DNA of 64,000 bases, taken from assembly GCA_023419605.1 (NCBI GenBank), contig JAEZXR010000127.1:124001-188000 (forward strand), given 5' to 3'. A program made the position numbers and the translations under genes. The notes beneath the pieces are model-generated. The model was given only the letters and a program-made list of their open reading frames with translations. It was not told where the DNA came from and did no database searches. Position 1 is the stretch's first letter, and every line of letters starts with the position of its first letter. The DNA comes from Bacillota bacterium (GTDB taxonomy: Bacteria > Bacillota > Clostridia > Acetivibrionales > JAEZXR01). Of the stretch, positions 1-7,823 are shown piece after piece.

Positions 1-1
1 G

Positions 2-670
2 ATGGGAACCGCCTGGGTCCTATCCGGAATTCTGGGGTTCGTATTGGGCATTATAGCCGGTGTAAACAAGGGGCGCTGGCCCGATAAGGCCATTAAGGCC
101 TTTTGCCTTGTCATGGTTTCTGCTCCAACCTTTTGGATTGCACTCATTATGATCATGGTTTTTTCCGTAGGGTTGGGATGGTTTCCTTTGGGGCTCGCAG
201 CACCTATAGGAAAGCTGGCGCAAGAGGTAACGCTTGGTGAAAGAATTCGTCATCTGGTATTGCCTGCTTTGACATTAAGCATCACCGGGATATCGGGTAT
301 AGCATTGCACACACGGCAGAAAATGGCGGATGTACTGGAAACTGAATATGTCCTGTTTGCCCGGGCCAGAGGAGAAAGAGACTGGGACATCATCAAAAGG
401 CATGGTATCAGAAATATTATGCTGCCTGCCATAACGCTTCAGTTTGCGTCACTGAGTGAGCTTTTTGGCGGCTCCGTACTGGCTGAACAGGTTTTTTCCT
501 ATCCCGGTCTGGGACAGGCTGCCACCCTGGCAGGAATCAAAAGCGATATTCCACTGCTGTTAGGCATTACACTGTTTAGTGCGCTGTTTGTCTTTACCGG
601 AAATTTCATAGCAGACGTTATTTATGGAATTGTATCTCCTGAAATAAGGGAGGGTTCAAAGCATGCTTAA
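2..670 (+). CDS. ABC transporter permease, nickel/peptide family (5' end cut by window edge)
   Basis: Integral membrane permease of a DppB/NikB-type importer for oligopeptides or nickel. The 222 visible residues are hydrophobic with about five membrane segments and carry the binding-protein-dependent transport (EAA-like) loop around residues 115-145 (ARARGERDWDIIKRHGIRN), which contacts the ATPases. Family members are about 300-320 residues, so the N-terminal third, including the first membrane segment, lies upstream of the window; the ATG at position 2 is probably internal. The stop overlaps the start of the second permease by 8 bases, a translational-coupling arrangement. The substrate cannot be told without the missing solute-binding protein. 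Confidence 0.88.
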   Translation: MGTAWVLSGILGFVLGIIAGVNKGRWPDKAIKAFCLVMVSAPTFWIALIMIMVFSVGLGWFPLGLAAPIGKLAQEVTLGERIRHLVLPALTLSITGISGIALHTRQKMADVLETEYVLFARARGERDWDIIKRHGIRNIMLPAITLQFASLSELFGGSVLAEQVFSYPGLGQAATLAGIKSDIPLLLGITLFSALFVFTGNFIADVIYGIVSPEIREGSKHA

Positions 671-1523
671 AGGTATACGGATTGAAGATAAAAGGTCCGT
701 GTTCTCATTGAACCGGCGGGCCTGGACACTGGCTATGGTGGTGCTTGCCGCAGCTATACTGATGGGCATCGCCGCAAGCGGAATTCTCATGAATGCAAAT
801 GCCTACGGCTCTAATTTTGCAGAAAAAAACCAGGGCCCCTCCCTTGTGCATTTGTTTGGTACGGATTTTATGGGACGGGACATGCTGGCGAGGACTGTAA
901 AAGGCCTTTCCACCAGTATTGCCATTGGGCTTGTGGCAGCTTCCGTGAGTGCGGTAATGGCAGTCCTATTCGGTATCGCAGCAGCTACTCTCGGGAAAAA
1001 AGCGGATGCGGTCATATCCATGGGTGTGAACCTTATGATGGGAGTTCCCCATATCATCCTTCTCATGCTGATTTCTTTTGTATGCGGAAAGGGGGTAAAG
1101 GGTGTCATCATTGCCGTTGCACTGACCCATTGGCCGAACCTCACCCGGATCATACGATCAGAAGTGATGCAGATCCGCTCTTCTCACTATGTGAAAGCAT
1201 CTGCCAAAATGGGAAAAAGTAGAGGGTGGATTGCAAGAAAACACATCCTTCCCCATTTGATTCCTCAATTTGCAGTGGGCTTAATCCTGCTGTTTCCCCA
1301 TGCCATACTGCATGAAGCTGCCATTACTTTTTTAGGCTTTGGACTTCCCCTGCAAATGCCTGCTATCGGTGTAATCCTATCGGAATCCATGAAATATCTC
1401 TCCATGGGAATGTGGTGGCTCGCATTTTTTCCAGGTTTATCACTGCTGATACTGGTGCTTCTGTTTGATGCCATGGGGGAGAATCTGCGATTGTTGGTCG
1501 ATCCTTATCGGGCGCATGAGTGA
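663..1523 (+). CDS. ABC transporter permease, DppC/NikC type
   Basis: Second permease of the importer, 286 residues, close to the family's usual 270-300. It has an N-terminal membrane segment (about residues 22-45), then an extracellular loop with the typical FGTDFMGRDMLAR motif of DppC/NikC proteins, then four to five more membrane segments with the EAA-like loop near residues 175-195 (KASAKMGKSRGWIARKHILP). The start ATG overlaps the end of the previous gene and is preceded by a GGAGGG ribosome site inside that gene. It would form a heterodimer with the first permease. Peptide versus nickel substrate is undecided. Confidence 0.9.
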   Translation: MLKGIRIEDKRSVFSLNRRAWTLAMVVLAAAILMGIAASGILMNANAYGSNFAEKNQGPSLVHLFGTDFMGRDMLARTVKGLSTSIAIGLVAASVSAVMAVLFGIAAATLGKKADAVISMGVNLMMGVPHIILLMLISFVCGKGVKGVIIAVALTHWPNLTRIIRSEVMQIRSSHYVKASAKMGKSRGWIARKHILPHLIPQFAVGLILLFPHAILHEAAITFLGFGLPLQMPAIGVILSESMKYLSMGMWWLAFFPGLSLLILVLLFDAMGENLRLLVDPYRAHE

Positions 1524-1539
1524 AGGAGGGGGGAAAACC

Positions 1540-2466
1540 ATGGATAAAAAAAATACGCCCGTGCTTGAGATTCGGGACCTGTCCGTAAAGTTCCGGCGGT
1601 ATGACAAAGGCCTGAAACAGGAGGAACTGGAAGTTATATCGGACTTAAGCGTAACGGTACATTCGGGAGAGATCGTGGCAGTGGTAGGTGCCAGCGGATC
1701 GGGTAAAAGCTTGCTGGCCCATGCAGTTCTAGGAATACTACCCGCCAATGCCGTTACGTCAGGCTCCATCAGGTACTGGGGGCAGGAAGTCGATATAAAA
1801 AAACAAAAAGAGCTCAGAGGAAAGGAAATTGCCCTTGTTCCTCAATCCGTGACCTATTTGGACCCGCTCATGAAGGTTGGAGAACAAACCCGAGGAGTTC
1901 ACGGGTCTAAAGAAGCACAGCGCAGGGTTTTCAAAAAATACGGATTAAAGCCCGAAGCAGAGGAAATGTATCCTTTCCAGCTATCGGGCGGTATGGCAAG
2001 GCGCGTATTGATCTCCACGGCCGTCATCGGTGAGGCCCGGTTAATCATCGCCGATGAACCGACACCGGGGCTGCATCCTGCCATAGCAGAAGAAACCATC
2101 CGGCATCTCCGTGAACTGGCGGATGAAGGGCGGGCGATTCTGCTCATTACCCATGAATTGGACCTGGCTTTCAAGGTCGCGGATCGAATCGCCGTATTTT
2201 ATGCGGGAACCACGCTGGAAGTGGCACCCGTAGAAGATTTTGCAAAGGGCGGAAATGCACTTCGGCATCCTTATAGCAGGGCTTTGTGGGATGCCCTTCC
2301 GCAAAATGGATTTACACCTATTCCGGGATCGCAGCCCTATGCGGGAAAGCCGCCGAAAGGATGCCTTTTTGCACCGCGCTGTCCTCATCGGACGGACGCA
2401 TGTGCCAGGACCATAGAAATGAGAGAACTCAGAGGAGGAACTGTGAGGTGCGATCATGCGACTTGA
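1540..2466 (+). CDS. ABC transporter ATP-binding protein, DppD/NikD type
   Basis: First ATPase subunit of the importer. Walker A is GASGSGKS, the ABC signature is LSGGMARR and Walker B is LIIADEPTPGL. The C-terminus carries the oligopeptide/dipeptide transporter extension (HPYSRALWDALP, then GCLFAPRCPHR with conserved cysteines), which is diagnostic for the Opp/Dpp/Nik group. The reading frame is open from 1465, but the ATG at 1540 has the strong site GAAGGAGGGGGG just upstream and gives a normal 308-residue protein, so I use that start. It lies 16 bases after the permease stop and overlaps the next ATPase gene by 11 bases. Confidence 0.9.
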   Translation: MDKKNTPVLEIRDLSVKFRRYDKGLKQEELEVISDLSVTVHSGEIVAVVGASGSGKSLLAHAVLGILPANAVTSGSIRYWGQEVDIKKQKELRGKEIALVPQSVTYLDPLMKVGEQTRGVHGSKEAQRRVFKKYGLKPEAEEMYPFQLSGGMARRVLISTAVIGEARLIIADEPTPGLHPAIAEETIRHLRELADEGRAILLITHELDLAFKVADRIAVFYAGTTLEVAPVEDFAKGGNALRHPYSRALWDALPQNGFTPIPGSQPYAGKPPKGCLFAPRCPHRTDACARTIEMRELRGGTVRCDHAT

Positions 2467-3067
2467 AGCAAGGGAGGTTAGCTTTCGTTATGGAAAGGGC
2501 CCATGGATATTAAAAAATCTTAACTTCGTAGTAGAGGAAAATGAACGGGTAGGGTTGGTGGGACCCAGTGGATACGGGAAAAGTACGCTGTCTAAATTAC
2601 TGGCAGGATACGAGCAGCCGGTATCCGGTGAAATCCTGCTGGACGGCAAGCCGCTTCCGAAGAAAGGTTATTGCCCGGTACAGTTAATTTATCAACATCC
2701 GGAAAAGGCTGTAAATCCCCGGTGGAAACTGAAGGATACCCTCTATGAAGGCTGGCAGCCGGAGGAAGCGCTGCTGACAGCCATGGGCATAGAAAAGGAA
2801 TGGCTGGAACGCTGGCCCAATGAGCTTTCGGGAGGTGAGCTGCAGCGTTTCTGTGTGGCTAGGTCCCTAGGAGAGAAAACCCGGTTCCTGATTGCCGATG
2901 AAATGAGCACCATGCTGGATGTAATCACCCAGGCCCAAATTTGGAATTTCATTTTGGAGATAGTAAAGGAGAGAAAAATGGGACTGGTGGCGGTTACGCA
3001 TAATAAAGCCCTGGCGGAGCGTATCTGTACGCGAATGATCGATTTGGAAGAACAAAATCATCTGTAA
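2456..3067 (+). CDS. ABC transporter ATP-binding protein, short DppF/NikE type
   Basis: Second ATPase of the importer, 203 residues, with Walker A GPSGYGKST, signature LSGGELQRF and Walker B FLIADEMSTMLD. Unlike its partner it lacks the C-terminal oligo_HPY extension, a short form common in clostridial nickel/peptide systems. The start ATG overlaps the end of the upstream ATPase gene, so the two are likely translationally coupled. It is the last gene of the operon; a T-tailed hairpin follows at 3181. Confidence is high for the family and low for the substrate. Confidence 0.88.
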   Translation: MRLEAREVSFRYGKGPWILKNLNFVVEENERVGLVGPSGYGKSTLSKLLAGYEQPVSGEILLDGKPLPKKGYCPVQLIYQHPEKAVNPRWKLKDTLYEGWQPEEALLTAMGIEKEWLERWPNELSGGELQRFCVARSLGEKTRFLIADEMSTMLDVITQAQIWNFILEIVKERKMGLVAVTHNKALAERICTRMIDLEEQNHL

Positions 3068-3180
3068 GGAAGAAAATTTAGAAACGGGAGGGGGGGAACT
3101 ACCGTTTCGAGGATACAGGGAAACTCCGGTCGACGGTGAATTCATTTCTGGAAAACAATGATTTATAAGCAGGAGAGAAA

Positions 3181-3223
3181 GCAGGAGTGTGTAAATGAAA
3201 AATTACACGCTCCTGCTTTTTTG
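3181..3223 (+). terminator. Rho-independent terminator of the ABC importer operon
   Basis: A 14-bp stem (3181-3194 with 3203-3216, one G-T pair) with an 8-base loop is followed by TTTTTTG. It lies 114 bases after the last ATPase gene. Confidence 0.85.
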
Positions 3224-3232
3224 TAAAAAGTT

Positions 3233-3261
3233 TTGCAGAGTGTCGGTAAGAGAGATATAAT
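3233..3261 (+). promoter_or_regulatory. Likely SigA promoter of the NAD salvage operon
   Basis: TTGCAG (3233-3238), a 17-base spacer and TATAAT (3256-3261). It sits just after the terminator at 3181 and before the nicotinamidase gene. Confidence 0.55.
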
Positions 3262-3404
3262 GGGAATAAATGAACAGGAGATAGGTATTACCATCGGTGA
3301 TTCGGAGAAAGCTATCGAATGCGATGAAGGCTGTGAGCCGTAAGCAAGGATTTATATTTCATCCAACTTGGAGCAAAGGTACGGATGGAGAGGAGGCATT
3401 TTCT

Positions 3405-4079
3405 ATGAGGAAGACAAATAAGGATGAATTTTTAAAGAACAGCGAAGCTGCGCTAGGTGAAATGTTTGACATGCTAACGAACCTGCCTGCACTGGAAATG
3501 CAGGGGCTGACAGGAAAAAATACGGCTTTGGTTATCGTGGATATGATTAATGGCTTTGCCAGGGAGGGAGCCTTGAAGAGCCCAAGGGTGGAGGCCCTTA
3601 TTGATGAAATTACAAGGCTTTCACAGGTCTGTGATGAGCAGGGGATGGCCAAGCTTGCCTTTGCAGATTGTCACACCGAAGCATCTCCGGAGTTTGGCTC
3701 CTATCCGGTTCATTGTCTGACCGGAACCTCGGAGGGGCAAATGGTGAAGGAAATCGAAGCGGTGGGGGGCTACAAATTAATTCCTAAAAACTCTACCAAC
3801 GGTTTTTTAGAGGAGGAGTTCCAGACCTGGTTGGGGGAAAACCTGCACATTGATACGTATATTGTGACCGGGGATTGTACCGATATCTGCGTACTGCAAT
3901 TTGCCACTACATTAAAAACCTGGTTTAACCGGCAGAATAAAAAAGTTCGAATTATCGTTCCCGCCAATATGGTGGATACCTATGACCTGGGAGTGCATAA
4001 CGGGGATTTGATGCATGCTGTGGCGCTCTACATGATGATAGGGAGCGGAATCGAAGTTGTAAAGGAAATCAAAGGATAA
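3405..4079 (+). CDS. Isochorismatase-family amidase, probable nicotinamidase
   Basis: Probably hydrolyses nicotinamide to nicotinate in NAD salvage. The 224-residue cytosolic protein has the cysteine-hydrolase layout: an aspartate in ALVIVDMINGF (about residue 46), a lysine in KLIPKNSTNGF (about residue 129) and the nucleophile cysteine in VTGDCTDICVLQFA (about residue 161). The metal-site histidine region DCHTEA is also present. The open frame begins at 3297, but the ATG at 3405 has AGGAGG upstream and matches the family N-terminus. The next gene, 38 bases on, is nicotinate phosphoribosyltransferase, which uses the product directly; this context raises nicotinamidase above other isochorismatase-fold activities. 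Symbol pncA would fit if confirmed. Confidence 0.82.
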   Translation: MRKTNKDEFLKNSEAALGEMFDMLTNLPALEMQGLTGKNTALVIVDMINGFAREGALKSPRVEALIDEITRLSQVCDEQGMAKLAFADCHTEASPEFGSYPVHCLTGTSEGQMVKEIEAVGGYKLIPKNSTNGFLEEEFQTWLGENLHIDTYIVTGDCTDICVLQFATTLKTWFNRQNKKVRIIVPANMVDTYDLGVHNGDLMHAVALYMMIGSGIEVVKEIKG

Positions 4080-4117
4080 CCGATTACTTTTAATGGACCG
4101 ACGAAGGAGGAACGCAT

Positions 4118-5569
4118 ATGGGCTTTGAACAAAAAATAAATCTAACCATGCTGATGGATTTCTATGAATTGACCATGGCCAATGGATACTTTCAGGAAGA
4201 CATGAAAGACAAGATTGCCTACTTCGATATGTTTTTCAGGAAAGTTCCGGATCACGGTGGATTTGCCATCATGGCGGGAGTGGAGCAGCTGATCGAGTAC
4301 CTGGAGAATCTGAAGTTCCACGATGAAGACATTGAATACCTGCGCAGCAAGCGGATGTTTTGCGAGGAATTTCTCCAGTACCTGAAGGATTTCACTTTCA
4401 GCTGTGATGTTTGGGCCATCCCCGAGGGTACGCCCATATTCCCGGGAGAACCCATCGTAACAGTGCGGGGACCCGTGATTGAGGCACAATTCATCGAAAC
4501 CATGATCCTGCTGACTATCAACCATCAAAGCCTTATCGCTACAAAATCCAACCGGATTGTGCGGGCTGCCCAGGGCAGGCCTGTGATGGAGTTTGGCTCC
4601 AGAAGGGCCCAGGGGTATGATGGTGCCATCTACGGTGCAAGGGCTGCCTACATCGGAGGCTGCGCCGGTACTGCCTGTACCATCACAGAGAGAGACTTCG
4701 GCATTCCCGCCATGGGTACCATGGCCCATAGTTGGGTTCAAATGTTTCCCACTGAACTGGAGGCTTTCCAGGCTTACGCAAGAACCTATCCGGATAACTG
4801 TACCCTTCTGGTGGATACCTATAGTGTGCTGAAATCCGGTATTCCCAATGCCATCAAGGTGTTTAAGGAGGAAATCGTATCCAGAGGCTTCCGGCCCAAA
4901 GGCATACGGATTGACAGCGGCGATATGACCTACCTGTCCAAAGCAGCCAGAAAAATGCTGGACGAGGCGGGTTTTCAGGACTGTAAGATCGTAGCCTCCA
5001 ATTCCCTGGATGAATATATCATCCGGGATATTCTGATACAGGGGGCGAAGGTGGATCTGTTCGGAGTTGGGGAACGCCTCATCACTTCCAGGTCCGAGCC
5101 GGTTTTTGGCGGGGTATATAAGCTGGTGGCCATCGAGGAGAAGGGAGAGGTTTTACCGAAAATCAAGCTCAGCGAGAATGTGGGGAAAATAACCAATCCC
5201 GGATTCAAACAGGTGTGGCGGCTCTTCGACAGGGACAGCGGCAAAGCCATTGCCGATGTTATTACACTGGCGGATGAAAGCATCGATGATACCAAGACCT
5301 ATGAACTGTTCGATCCTGAATTCACATGGAAGCGGAAAACGGTAGCCAATTTCGAGGCGAAGAGGCTTCAGGTCAAGATATTCCAGCAAGGGAAATGTGT
5401 GTATAAAAGCCCAAATCTGAAAGCTATAAAGGACTACTGCGAAGAGCAGGTGGGGGCTTTATGGGAAGAGGTATTGCGTTTTGAAAACCCTCATAACTAT
5501 TATGTGGATTTATCAAAACCGCTGTGGCAATTAAAAGAAAGAATGTTGACGGATTACTCTATCAAATAG
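4118..5569 (+). CDS. pncB: Nicotinate phosphoribosyltransferase
   Basis: Joins nicotinate to phosphoribosyl pyrophosphate to give nicotinate mononucleotide in the Preiss-Handler pathway. The 483-residue length fits the long bacterial form. The N-terminus has the typical LTMLMDFYELTMANGY; the phosphoribosyl-binding region appears as GIRIDSGDMTYLS (about residue 264) and GVGERLITS (about residue 314). The conserved EFGSRRAQG segment near residue 157 belongs to the active site. The start is preceded by GAAGGAGGAA. It is the second gene of the two-gene NAD salvage operon. Confidence 0.95.
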   Translation: MGFEQKINLTMLMDFYELTMANGYFQEDMKDKIAYFDMFFRKVPDHGGFAIMAGVEQLIEYLENLKFHDEDIEYLRSKRMFCEEFLQYLKDFTFSCDVWAIPEGTPIFPGEPIVTVRGPVIEAQFIETMILLTINHQSLIATKSNRIVRAAQGRPVMEFGSRRAQGYDGAIYGARAAYIGGCAGTACTITERDFGIPAMGTMAHSWVQMFPTELEAFQAYARTYPDNCTLLVDTYSVLKSGIPNAIKVFKEEIVSRGFRPKGIRIDSGDMTYLSKAARKMLDEAGFQDCKIVASNSLDEYIIRDILIQGAKVDLFGVGERLITSRSEPVFGGVYKLVAIEEKGEVLPKIKLSENVGKITNPGFKQVWRLFDRDSGKAIADVITLADESIDDTKTYELFDPEFTWKRKTVANFEAKRLQVKIFQQGKCVYKSPNLKAIKDYCEEQVGALWEEVLRFENPHNYYVDLSKPLWQLKERMLTDYSIK

Positions 5570-5630
5570 GAATAGTGTGCCGGGAAAGTATCTATTATAG
5601 GGAGAAAGCAAATGCTATGTTATAATTAGC

Positions 5631-5751
5631 ACTACTGCGTTAATTACCTAAGCTTTCGGTAATTTGTTCACAAATTACGCCTTGTAAAAATGAGCAACAA
5701 CGATTTTGAGTTGTCATTTTTACAAGGATAATTACAAATTAACGCAGTAGT
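5631..5751. repeat. Multi-hairpin palindromic intergenic element
   Basis: The outer arms ACTACTGCGTTAATT (5631-5645) and its exact complement (5737-5751) enclose two further hairpins: 5659-5666 with 5671-5678, and a 14-bp stem 5680-5693 with 5714-5727. There is no ORF and no T-tail. The layout looks like a small non-autonomous mobile element or a REP/BIME-like unit. It lies after pncB and before a small unknown gene. Confidence 0.6.
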
Positions 5752-5796
5752 ATTAAGTGCAGCAAAAATATTATACGGGAAAGATACGGTGTGTGA

Positions 5797-6135
5797 ATGA
5801 AAAACAAAGAAGAATTAGTGCAGGCAGGCTACGAGCTTTTAGGAAAATACAGTGAGGAACTGTTTTCTTACTTTAAGCTAACGGTCCAAAATGATATGCC
5901 TGGAGTCGCCTATTACCTGGTCGACCAGAAGGGCAGCATTGTAGGGGCAGAAAGGTTTGTAAGCAAAAAGGACCTCGCCCTGATGGTAAATATTCAGGAG
6001 AGATTGGCTTCCAACCAAAGAAAGCTTTTTGCAAAAACCAACAAGAAGCCTGGAAATAAGAAAAGGAATACCCCACCGGTAAAGGCAAAACATCCTCCAC
6101 AGGTAAAAAATAACAGAGAAATAACGAAAAAATAA
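5797..6135 (+). CDS. Small basic-tailed protein of unknown function
   Basis: I do not recognise this 112-residue protein. Residues 1-75 look globular with helices (ELLGKYSEELFSYFKL) and a short beta-like YYLVDQKGSIVGAERFV segment. Residues 78-112 are rich in Lys, Asn and Pro and look disordered and nucleic-acid-like. There is no signal peptide or membrane segment. The ribosome site before the ATG is weak (GGGAAAGATACGG). The gene is followed at once by a good terminator, which supports a real transcription unit. Confidence 0.6.
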   Translation: MKNKEELVQAGYELLGKYSEELFSYFKLTVQNDMPGVAYYLVDQKGSIVGAERFVSKKDLALMVNIQERLASNQRKLFAKTNKKPGNKKRNTPPVKAKHPPQVKNNREITKK

Positions 6136-6151
6136 CAAAGAAATAAAGCAA

Positions 6152-6180
6152 AGTCCCGCAAAAAATTGCGGGACTTTTAT
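6152..6180 (+). terminator. Rho-independent terminator
   Basis: A perfect 10-bp stem (6152-6161 with 6166-6175) with loop AAAA is followed by TTTATAT. It lies 16 bases after the small gene ending at 6135. Confidence 0.85.
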
Positions 6181-6295
6181 ATATTTACCTAAAAAAGTAA
6201 GTAAAAACAATTTGTGTATTGTAAATATATGGTTGTTGGTATACACTATAATTAGTGGCTTCCATCACTTCAGAGGGGCAGGAAGAGGGAATGAA

Positions 6296-6769
6296 ATGAT
6301 TACCTTGCGGGATGTAGCAGCCAGTGATTGGGACAGGTATTCCCGGTGGAAAAATGACACCAGGCTGTCGGAATATCTCAGCAGAACTTGTCCGGAGGGA
6401 TGTGATGCGCTTACCTATGATCCTTTAAAAACAGGATGGTTCATTATAAGCGCGGAAGAGCAGGATATTGGGGCTGTCTGGCTGGAGAAGGATCCGGAAG
6501 ATCCAGCAGCTGCAATACTTGGAATTTTTATTTTGGAGGACAGTCATAGAGGCAAAGGGGCCGGGCGTACAGCGATTGAAGAAGCGATTACAATCTCCAG
6601 GAAGAGATTTTCTTTTAATAAAGTAAAATTGAATGTTAGGAAAAGTAACCTAAGGGCGTTAAACTGTTATCTGCGATGTGGATTTTTAGTTCTGGCGGAG
6701 GGGAAAAAATGGACTTCAGGCGGAACTCGAATAGAATACTATACTATGGAGAGGAAAATGGAGGGCTAA
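6296..6769 (+). CDS. GNAT-family N-acetyltransferase
   Basis: Acetyl-CoA-dependent acyltransferase of 157 residues, substrate unknown. The acetyl-CoA loop is visible as LEDSHRGKGAGRTAIEEA (motif A, R/Q-x-x-G-x-G/A) around residues 80-97, and the C-terminal NLRALNCYLRCGF segment is the usual GNAT motif B. The frame is open from 6212, but the ATG at 6296 gives the standard N-terminus MITLRDVAAS; an AGAGGGAATGA site precedes it. Only 2 bases separate it from the NUDIX gene, so the two are co-transcribed. Confidence 0.85.
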   Translation: MITLRDVAASDWDRYSRWKNDTRLSEYLSRTCPEGCDALTYDPLKTGWFIISAEEQDIGAVWLEKDPEDPAAAILGIFILEDSHRGKGAGRTAIEEAITISRKRFSFNKVKLNVRKSNLRALNCYLRCGFLVLAEGKKWTSGGTRIEYYTMERKMEG

Positions 6770-6771
6770 GT

Positions 6772-7209
6772 ATGATGAGCTACATACAGGAGCTTCGAAA
6801 AGTCATCGGCAGTCAGGCAATTATTACGGTGGGTGCTACGATAATGGTGTATAACGATAAGGGTGAAATTCTCCTGCATCAGCGCTCGGATACAGGGATA
6901 TGGGGAATTCCCGGGGGAGCCATGGCGCCCGGGGAAACCATTGAACAGACAGCACGGCGCGAGCTCTACGAGGGGACTGGCCTGGAAGCGGAAGAACTGA
7001 GGCTGAAGAGTGTGTTGACAGGGCCGGAATATTTCTTTGTATACCCCAATGGCGAGCAGGTGCACACGGTTATTGTGCTGTATGAAGCAATAGGAGCCAG
7101 CGGGGATTTGTTGATTCGCGAAAATAGGGAGCTAAAATATTTTCCACTTAACGAACTGCCCAAACTGGAGCCGAGAGCCGCAGGCATCTTCAGTCAACTG
7201 GGGGCGTAA
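6772..7209 (+). CDS. NUDIX hydrolase
   Basis: Hydrolase of nucleoside diphosphates linked to another group, 145 residues. The Nudix box GAMAPGETIEQTARRELYEG-TGL is at about residues 47-69. The usual REUXEEXGU reads RELYEGTGL, so one of the two metal-ligand glutamates is glycine; activity may be altered. The start ATG (6772 or the adjacent 6775) follows GGAGGGC and comes 2 bases after the GNAT stop. Relatives of this size act on ADP-ribose, (d)NTPs or sugar nucleotides; the substrate is not predictable. Confidence 0.85.
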   Translation: MMSYIQELRKVIGSQAIITVGATIMVYNDKGEILLHQRSDTGIWGIPGGAMAPGETIEQTARRELYEGTGLEAEELRLKSVLTGPEYFFVYPNGEQVHTVIVLYEAIGASGDLLIRENRELKYFPLNELPKLEPRAAGIFSQLGA

Positions 7210-7239
7210 AAGAAAGAACGATTATAGTTGTTTGTTCTC

Positions 7240-7269
7240 TTGACGGGTATTGTTTGTATGTAATATAAT
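7240..7269 (+). promoter_or_regulatory. Strong SigA promoter upstream of candidate structured RNAs
   Basis: TTGACG (7240-7245), an 18-base spacer and TATAAT (7264-7269), with predicted start near 7276. No convincing protein gene follows for over 500 bases. Confidence 0.7.
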
Positions 7270-7275
7270 GGAAGT

Positions 7276-7497
7276 GTAGAAGTCTAAATTTCAGTGCGAA
7301 AGGAGTGTTATTGAAGTGAAAATTAAGAATGAGGTGGCTTTTCAATAACTGAATACTGCAAAGGGCGAATTGGCAAGGTGGATTTGTTATACCCATCCAT
7401 TGTATTTGCTGTGCCGCTTTGCAACCATTGATGAATAACCCTTAGCCTGAATAAGAATAGCATATGAATGGCACGGTACTGGTTATCGTGCTTTTTT
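7276..7497 (+). ncRNA. Candidate structured noncoding RNA or leader, first segment
   Basis: About 220 bases from the predicted start of the 7240 promoter to a T-tailed hairpin. Three structures are visible: GTTATTGAA (from 7307) pairing with TTCAATAAC (ending 7348); a long hairpin closed by TGCAAAGGGC pairing with GCCGCTTTGCA (7357 to 7422); and the terminator at 7471. A second AATAAC near 7434 could compete for the first GTTATT, so alternative folds are possible. A 10-codon mini-ORF starts at the GTG at 7316, after AAGGAGTG, and ends at 7348; it lies wholly inside the first hairpin. I do not recognise a known riboswitch, T-box, 6S or SRP consensus. Confidence 0.45.
7471..7497 (+). terminator. 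Terminator-like hairpin inside the structured region
   Basis: GCACG (7471-7475) pairs with CGTGC (7487-7491), followed by TTTTTT. The stem is short, so read-through into the second segment is likely or regulated. Confidence 0.55.
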
Positions 7498-7717
7498 CGT
7501 GCTTACATTCGGTAAGGTACGCGAACGGCAGGTTTGTGAAGGAAGTCCTTTCACTGCTGCATACTTCGCGTATGCTTTTGATTATACAAATTCGGATGGA
7601 ACTTAGCTGATTCGTGCCTCGTAAAGCCCCGGAAGCGTTGGCTGTACAAGACTCAAACCAGCAGTGGCCAATCCGATTGTATATAGGTCCGCAGGTGGTT
7701 GTTCCTGCGGACTTTTT
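7498..7717 (+). ncRNA. Candidate structured noncoding RNA, second segment
   Basis: About 220 bases with dense pairing and no plausible gene. A long hairpin is closed by TACGCGAA (7518-7525) and TTCGCGTA (7565-7572), with an inner GTGAAGGA/TCCTTTCAC stem. A second domain is closed by TATACAAATTCGGAT (7583-7597) and ATCCGATTGTATA (7671-7683), and contains AGCC/GGCT and GCTG/CAGC stems in a junction-like layout. It ends with a strong terminator (7687-7717). Short open frames across it look like chance. It may be a continuation of the first segment's transcript or a separate RNA. Confidence 0.45.
7687..7717 (+). terminator. Strong rho-independent terminator closing the structured region
   Basis: GTCCGCAGG (7687-7695) pairs perfectly with CCTGCGGAC (7704-7712), followed by TTTTT. 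Confidence 0.85.
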
Positions 7718-7823
7718 ATGTCTAAAGGCAGCATGCTTTGAGCCTTATAGTAACCGGTGGGGAATGTCTGCCGGAATATTCAGGGCTAAAGTGTGATACC
7801 TATCTTTACAGGAGTGTGATACT

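Noticed and set aside
1..3067. Calling the ABC importer specifically nickel or specifically dipeptide
   Set aside because: The solute-binding protein is outside the window and the subunits alone do not separate the two.
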